Assembly: GCA_021846145.1 (NCBI GenBank)
Contig: JAJZCJ010000146.1
Coordinates: 1-7,853, forward strand
Reading direction: 5' to 3'
DNA: 7,853 nt
Origin: Bacillota bacterium
GTDB lineage: Bacteria; Bacillota; Bacilli; Alicyclobacillales; SLC66
Shown: positions 5,596-7,853 of the stretch, one piece after another
Position numbering within the stretch: position 1 is the first letter of the stretch
Layout of the letters: every line of letters begins with the position of its first letter
The notes under the pieces: model-generated
What the model was told of the DNA's origin: nothing
Databases searched by the model: none
The model's input: the letters and a program-made list of their open reading frames with translations, nothing else
Made by a program: the position numbers and the translations under genes

Positions 5596-6486
5596 ATGCG
5601 GCTTGTCAATGCAATAATTGAACATCAATATCGGTTAGGATTTGAGCGATTAGGCAAAGTATTTATCTTTGAAGAAGGATGGGCGATATCCAAAGGTGTG
5701 CCAACTAACTTGATGGATGCTATTGTCAATGGCAATGAATTTACCAACGTGATCGAGCCGATTATCAACTCTTATCTCGAGACTGGAGAAACTGATACTT
5801 GTGTTACTGTGTACCCCATGGATAACATTAACTATGGTCCAACCGTACCCCAGGGCAAAAAGATTATTTGTGTGGGGTTAAATTATAAAAAGCATGCGGA
5901 AGAATCCAACATGGAATTGCCAAAGGTTCCTTTACTATTTAGCAAGTACGACAACACTTTGGCAGGTCACAACGCGATGGTCTATAAACCTTCGGATTCG
6001 AGCCAAATGGATTATGAGGCGGAAGTGGGCGTGGTAATTGGAAAAATCGCACGCAATGTAACGGAAGAAGATGCATTGGACTACGTGTATGGGTATACAA
6101 ATGCAAACGATCTCTCGGCCCGCGATTTGCAATTTGTCACCTCACAGTGGCTAGTCGGTAAAACTTGTGATGGGTTCTGCCCGACTGGACCATTTCTGGT
6201 GACCGCTGACGAAATTTCGAATCCGAACCAATTGGATATTCGTTGCATAGTTAACGGAAAGGTCAGGCAAAATGCATCAACTGCTTTAATGATTTTTCCT
6301 TTTACGCAATTAATAAGCTATATTTCACATTGTTTTACCCTGAACCCTGGTGATATTATTTTGTCTGGAACCCCTGACGGTGTGATTTATAGATCATCTG
6401 ATCATGATCGGGTATGGTTGCAACCTGGTGATGAGGTTATTGTTGAAACACAATATTTAGGGAATTTACGTACAGTTATTGGATAA
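5596..6486 (+). CDS. FAH-family protein, probable oxaloacetate decarboxylase/tautomerase
   Basis: This 296-residue fumarylacetoacetate-hydrolase-fold enzyme has an N-terminal extension (1-85) and the catalytic fold from about 88. Visible residues are H100 and E103 in NYKKHAEE (the H-x-x-E dyad of FAHD1-type decarboxylases), metal ligands E141 and E143 (DYEAEVG) and D172 (NDLSARDLQ, with Q179), K189 (GKTCDGFCPTGP) and T259 (SGTPDGV). This set matches that of FAHD1-like oxaloacetate decarboxylases; Bacillus YisK is a family member of similar length with that activity. Close relatives act as oxaloacetate tautomerases or acylpyruvases. As tarD yields enol-oxaloacetate, I infer conversion to keto-oxaloacetate and/or pyruvate plus CO2. 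The ATG follows a strong AGGAGGT, 23 bases after the permease stop, so the two genes are one transcription unit. The 3' half appears AT-richer than tarD. Confidence 0.88.
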   Translation: MRLVNAIIEHQYRLGFERLGKVFIFEEGWAISKGVPTNLMDAIVNGNEFTNVIEPIINSYLETGETDTCVTVYPMDNINYGPTVPQGKKIICVGLNYKKHAEESNMELPKVPLLFSKYDNTLAGHNAMVYKPSDSSQMDYEAEVGVVIGKIARNVTEEDALDYVYGYTNANDLSARDLQFVTSQWLVGKTCDGFCPTGPFLVTADEISNPNQLDIRCIVNGKVRQNASTALMIFPFTQLISYISHCFTLNPGDIILSGTPDGVIYRSSDHDRVWLQPGDEVIVETQYLGNLRTVIG

Positions 6487-6537
6487 AAAAGTCTGCCCCT
6501 AAATCCGTAACGCCAATCGCAAAAACTCTTTCAGCAA

Positions 6538-6583
6538 ATGATCAATCAAGGTCATCGTAAACATGATGGCCTTGATTGATTAT
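6538..6583. terminator. Long hairpin between convergent operons, likely bidirectional terminator
   Basis: ATCAATCAAGG (6541-6551) pairs perfectly with CCTTGATTGAT (6570-6580). The stem continues inward through TCATCGT/ACATGATGG-side bases with G-U pairs to a 4-base loop, giving about 18 bp, and weakly outward. It lies 51 bases after the FAH gene stop and 8 bases after the stop of the opposing small gene. T-runs are poor on both sides, but the position between converging operons and the stem length favour a shared terminator or 3' mRNA end. The G-U pairs favour the plus-strand RNA. Confidence 0.7.
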
Positions 6584-6591
6584 CCATGAGA

Positions 6592-6792
6592 TTAGCTTTT
6601 CTGCTTCTTGGACAATTCATGTTCGATGGACACCCACAAAGCAATGATCAGCCCAAGCCATATCACCACCGCCGCAAGCAACGGTTGATGCGCCAGTCTT
6701 AGAATCAAGGCGAGAATCAGCGCCAACGCCAGCGTGATCACCAGTCTTGCGTCATCGTAAATAAGGCCTACTAGCGTCTTGATTGCTTTCAT
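6592..6792 (-). CDS. Small two-helix membrane protein, unknown function
   Basis: The 66 residues contain two hydrophobic segments (about 15-32 and 37-56), separated by a short polar turn (RLAHQP), with a basic N-terminal end and a charged C-terminal tail (EHELSKKQKS). The start ATG (6792-6790) lies one base after the stop codon of the upstream membrane-protein gene, so translation is probably coupled; a G-rich run (GGGGGTG) within the end of that gene can serve as ribosome binding site. It is probably an accessory subunit or partner of the neighbouring transporter-like protein. I do not recognise a family. Confidence 0.7.
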   Translation of the reverse strand: MKAIKTLVGLIYDDARLVITLALALILALILRLAHQPLLAAVVIWLGLIIALWVSIEHELSKKQKS

Positions 6793-6793
6793 T

Positions 6794-7552
6794 TCAGCGC
6801 ACCCCCATTGCAGTTCCAGAAACGGTGCGTTTTTTTAGAACACTTTTACTGCGAATAATGATTAACCAAGAGAATAGTAGCAATGAGATGACCATGTACA
6901 ACACGGACAGATCTGCCTGCGGCCACTTCACACCAAAACTCTCACCCAGCCAAAATGCGCCAAAGCTGGTGAGCATCACACCCACAAGAAATTTCATCGT
7001 GTTTTCTGGCACCTTTGTCAATGGATTGCGTAAAAGTATGCCTGCGAGTACGACCACCACGGCGGCGATCAAGGCCCCCAGAACAGAGGATGAAATGGCC
7101 TTTGCACTAAGGCCAAAAGTAATGACGATAAAGACCGCCTCAAGTCCTTCCAAAAATGTACCGCTAAATGAAGTCATAAAGGCAAACTTGTCAATGCCTG
7201 TGGCAACAGCACCCGCCTGCCTCTGCCTAGTCAGCTCTTGTTCGTAGCTATCTTGTTCATTGTGTAGAGTCTTCAGTCCCGCATAGCGCATGATTGCTTT
7301 TCGCAGCCAACGAATCCCAAACAGAAGCATTAAAAGTCCGACGATCAATTGGATAAAAAAGAGTTGGATCAGATGTACTAGTGGAGCCCCCACCAACATG
7401 ATCAGTATCCCCAGCACGACTGCAGCAAACACCGCGCCCAATATGGAACTCTTAAACCCACGGACGACACCCACCGCGAGCACAATCGTTAATGCCTCCA
7501 CCAACTCCACACCAGTTCCTAAAAAACTTGCCATCACAGCATAAATATTCAT
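6794..7552 (-). CDS. FTR1/COG4280-like polytopic membrane protein with two ExxEA repeats
   Basis: This 252-residue membrane protein has about seven hydrophobic segments and a charged cytoplasmic loop (about 93-115, NEQDSYEQELTRQRQ). Two halves repeat the same pattern: ELVEALTIVLAVG (16-28) and EGLEAVFIVITFG (135-147). Each is followed by an SSxLGA helix and then a helix ending in FGxxWL (78-83 and 197-202). Paired E-x-x-E helices recall the REGLE motif of FTR1 iron permeases and related COG4280 proteins, so cation transport is a reasonable inference, not proven. The ATG has an excellent TAAGGAGGT site 6 bases upstream. It is preceded by an ABC ATPase gene and followed after one base by a small membrane-protein gene, all on the minus strand and apparently one operon. 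Confidence 0.75.
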   Translation of the reverse strand: MNIYAVMASFLGTGVELVEALTIVLAVGVVRGFKSSILGAVFAAVVLGILIMLVGAPLVHLIQLFFIQLIVGLLMLLFGIRWLRKAIMRYAGLKTLHNEQDSYEQELTRQRQAGAVATGIDKFAFMTSFSGTFLEGLEAVFIVITFGLSAKAISSSVLGALIAAVVVVLAGILLRNPLTKVPENTMKFLVGVMLTSFGAFWLGESFGVKWPQADLSVLYMVISLLLFSWLIIIRSKSVLKKRTVSGTAMGVR

Positions 7553-7579
7553 TCCAAACCTCCTTACCTCAATCGTTAC

Positions 7580-7853
7580 TCACGAATTGCGTGACACAGC
7601 GCCTACGGTCAGTAACCGCGCTGCGTTCCGAGGAATCCATAACGACACAGCCTCCCCAATTTCGTAGAGTGCGCTGGCTGATACCTCTAAACTAATGGGC
7701 GACTCGTGCCTGACCTGTACCTTATACTGCCACTTGTCGCCAAGAAACGCCCGCTGCAAAACCACGGCGTTCATCGCCGTTCCTTGATCATTGGTTACCC
7801 GAAGATCAGTGACCAACGCGATATCTTCCGGGCGCACCATCAAGATAGCTTCG
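7580..7853 (-). CDS. ABC-transporter ATP-binding protein, C-terminal TOBE domain (partial)
   Basis: The frame enters from the right edge and ends at TGA 7582-7580, giving the last 90 residues. The segment AILMVRPEDIAL near its start is the typical entry into the TOBE_2 domain found at the C-terminus of the ATPases of spermidine/putrescine, Fe3+, sulfate and related ABC importers. The following beta-rich stretch (LQRAFLGDKWQYKVQV, then the strand region ending in LWIPRNAARLL) fits that domain. The Walker motifs lie outside the window. The gene ends 27 bases before the FTR1-like gene and probably shares its transcript. The substrate cannot be told from this piece; iron or another metal would suit the neighbour. 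Confidence 0.8.
   Translation of the reverse strand, partial: EAILMVRPEDIALVTDLRVTNDQGTAMNAVVLQRAFLGDKWQYKVQVRHESPISLEVSASALYEIGEAVSLWIPRNAARLLTVGAVSRNS

Noticed and set aside
6783..7544. Plus-strand ORFs opposite the FTR1-like gene (6783-7247, 7290-7544)
   Set aside because: Their translations are Thr/Pro/Asn-rich antisense shadows of a hydrophobic protein; the minus-strand gene has repeats, a strong ribosome binding site and operon context.
1..7853. CRISPR array, tRNA, rRNA or known riboswitch
   Set aside because: I looked for regularly spaced repeats, cloverleaf signatures and conserved riboswitch cores and saw none; a covariance-model search could still find a divergent one in 600-1100.

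Overview
The window reads as a chromosomal stretch of a Gram-positive, Bacillus-like bacterium (Bacillota; an Alicyclobacillus-type genus is my guess, not something the sequence proves). The reasons are strong AGGAGG-type ribosome binding sites, a near-consensus CcpA (cre) operator, a sigma-54 (SigL) activator of the kind Bacillota use for carbon-source operons, and moderate GC content.

Layout from left to right. Positions 1-296 (minus strand) hold the first 98 codons of a single-pass membrane protein that runs off the left edge. Positions 342-538 (minus) are a decayed IS66-family tnpA relic spread over three reading frames. Positions 539-1121 are largely non-coding: an AT-rich block, short repeats, a possible 20-codon leader ORF and a hairpin in front of the regulator gene.

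The core is a sigma-54-controlled catabolic locus on the plus strand. It starts with a PrpR_N-PAS-AAA+-HTH enhancer-binding protein (1122-3017). A 280-bp control region follows, with a very good -24/-12 promoter (3245-3260) and candidate upstream activator half-sites. Then come a D(-)-tartrate dehydratase of the enolase superfamily (tarD, 3302-4468), a KdgT-family permease (4583-5572) and a fumarylacetoacetate-hydrolase-fold enzyme (5596-6486). The inferred pathway is uptake of D-tartrate, dehydration to enol-oxaloacetate, then tautomerisation and/or decarboxylation by the FAH-fold protein to oxaloacetate or pyruvate. Between tarD and the permease lie a terminator-like hairpin, a 13/14 match to the cre consensus and a weak possible secondary promoter. 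Output of the last two genes may therefore be set separately and be under glucose repression.

A long hairpin (6538-6583) separates this operon from a convergent minus-strand operon. That operon, read from the right edge, encodes the C-terminal TOBE domain of an ABC-transporter ATPase (partial), a polytopic membrane protein with two ExxEA repeats resembling FTR1/COG4280-type proteins, and a 66-residue two-helix membrane protein. It looks like a metal or small-ion transport locus, but the substrate cannot be read from the sequence.
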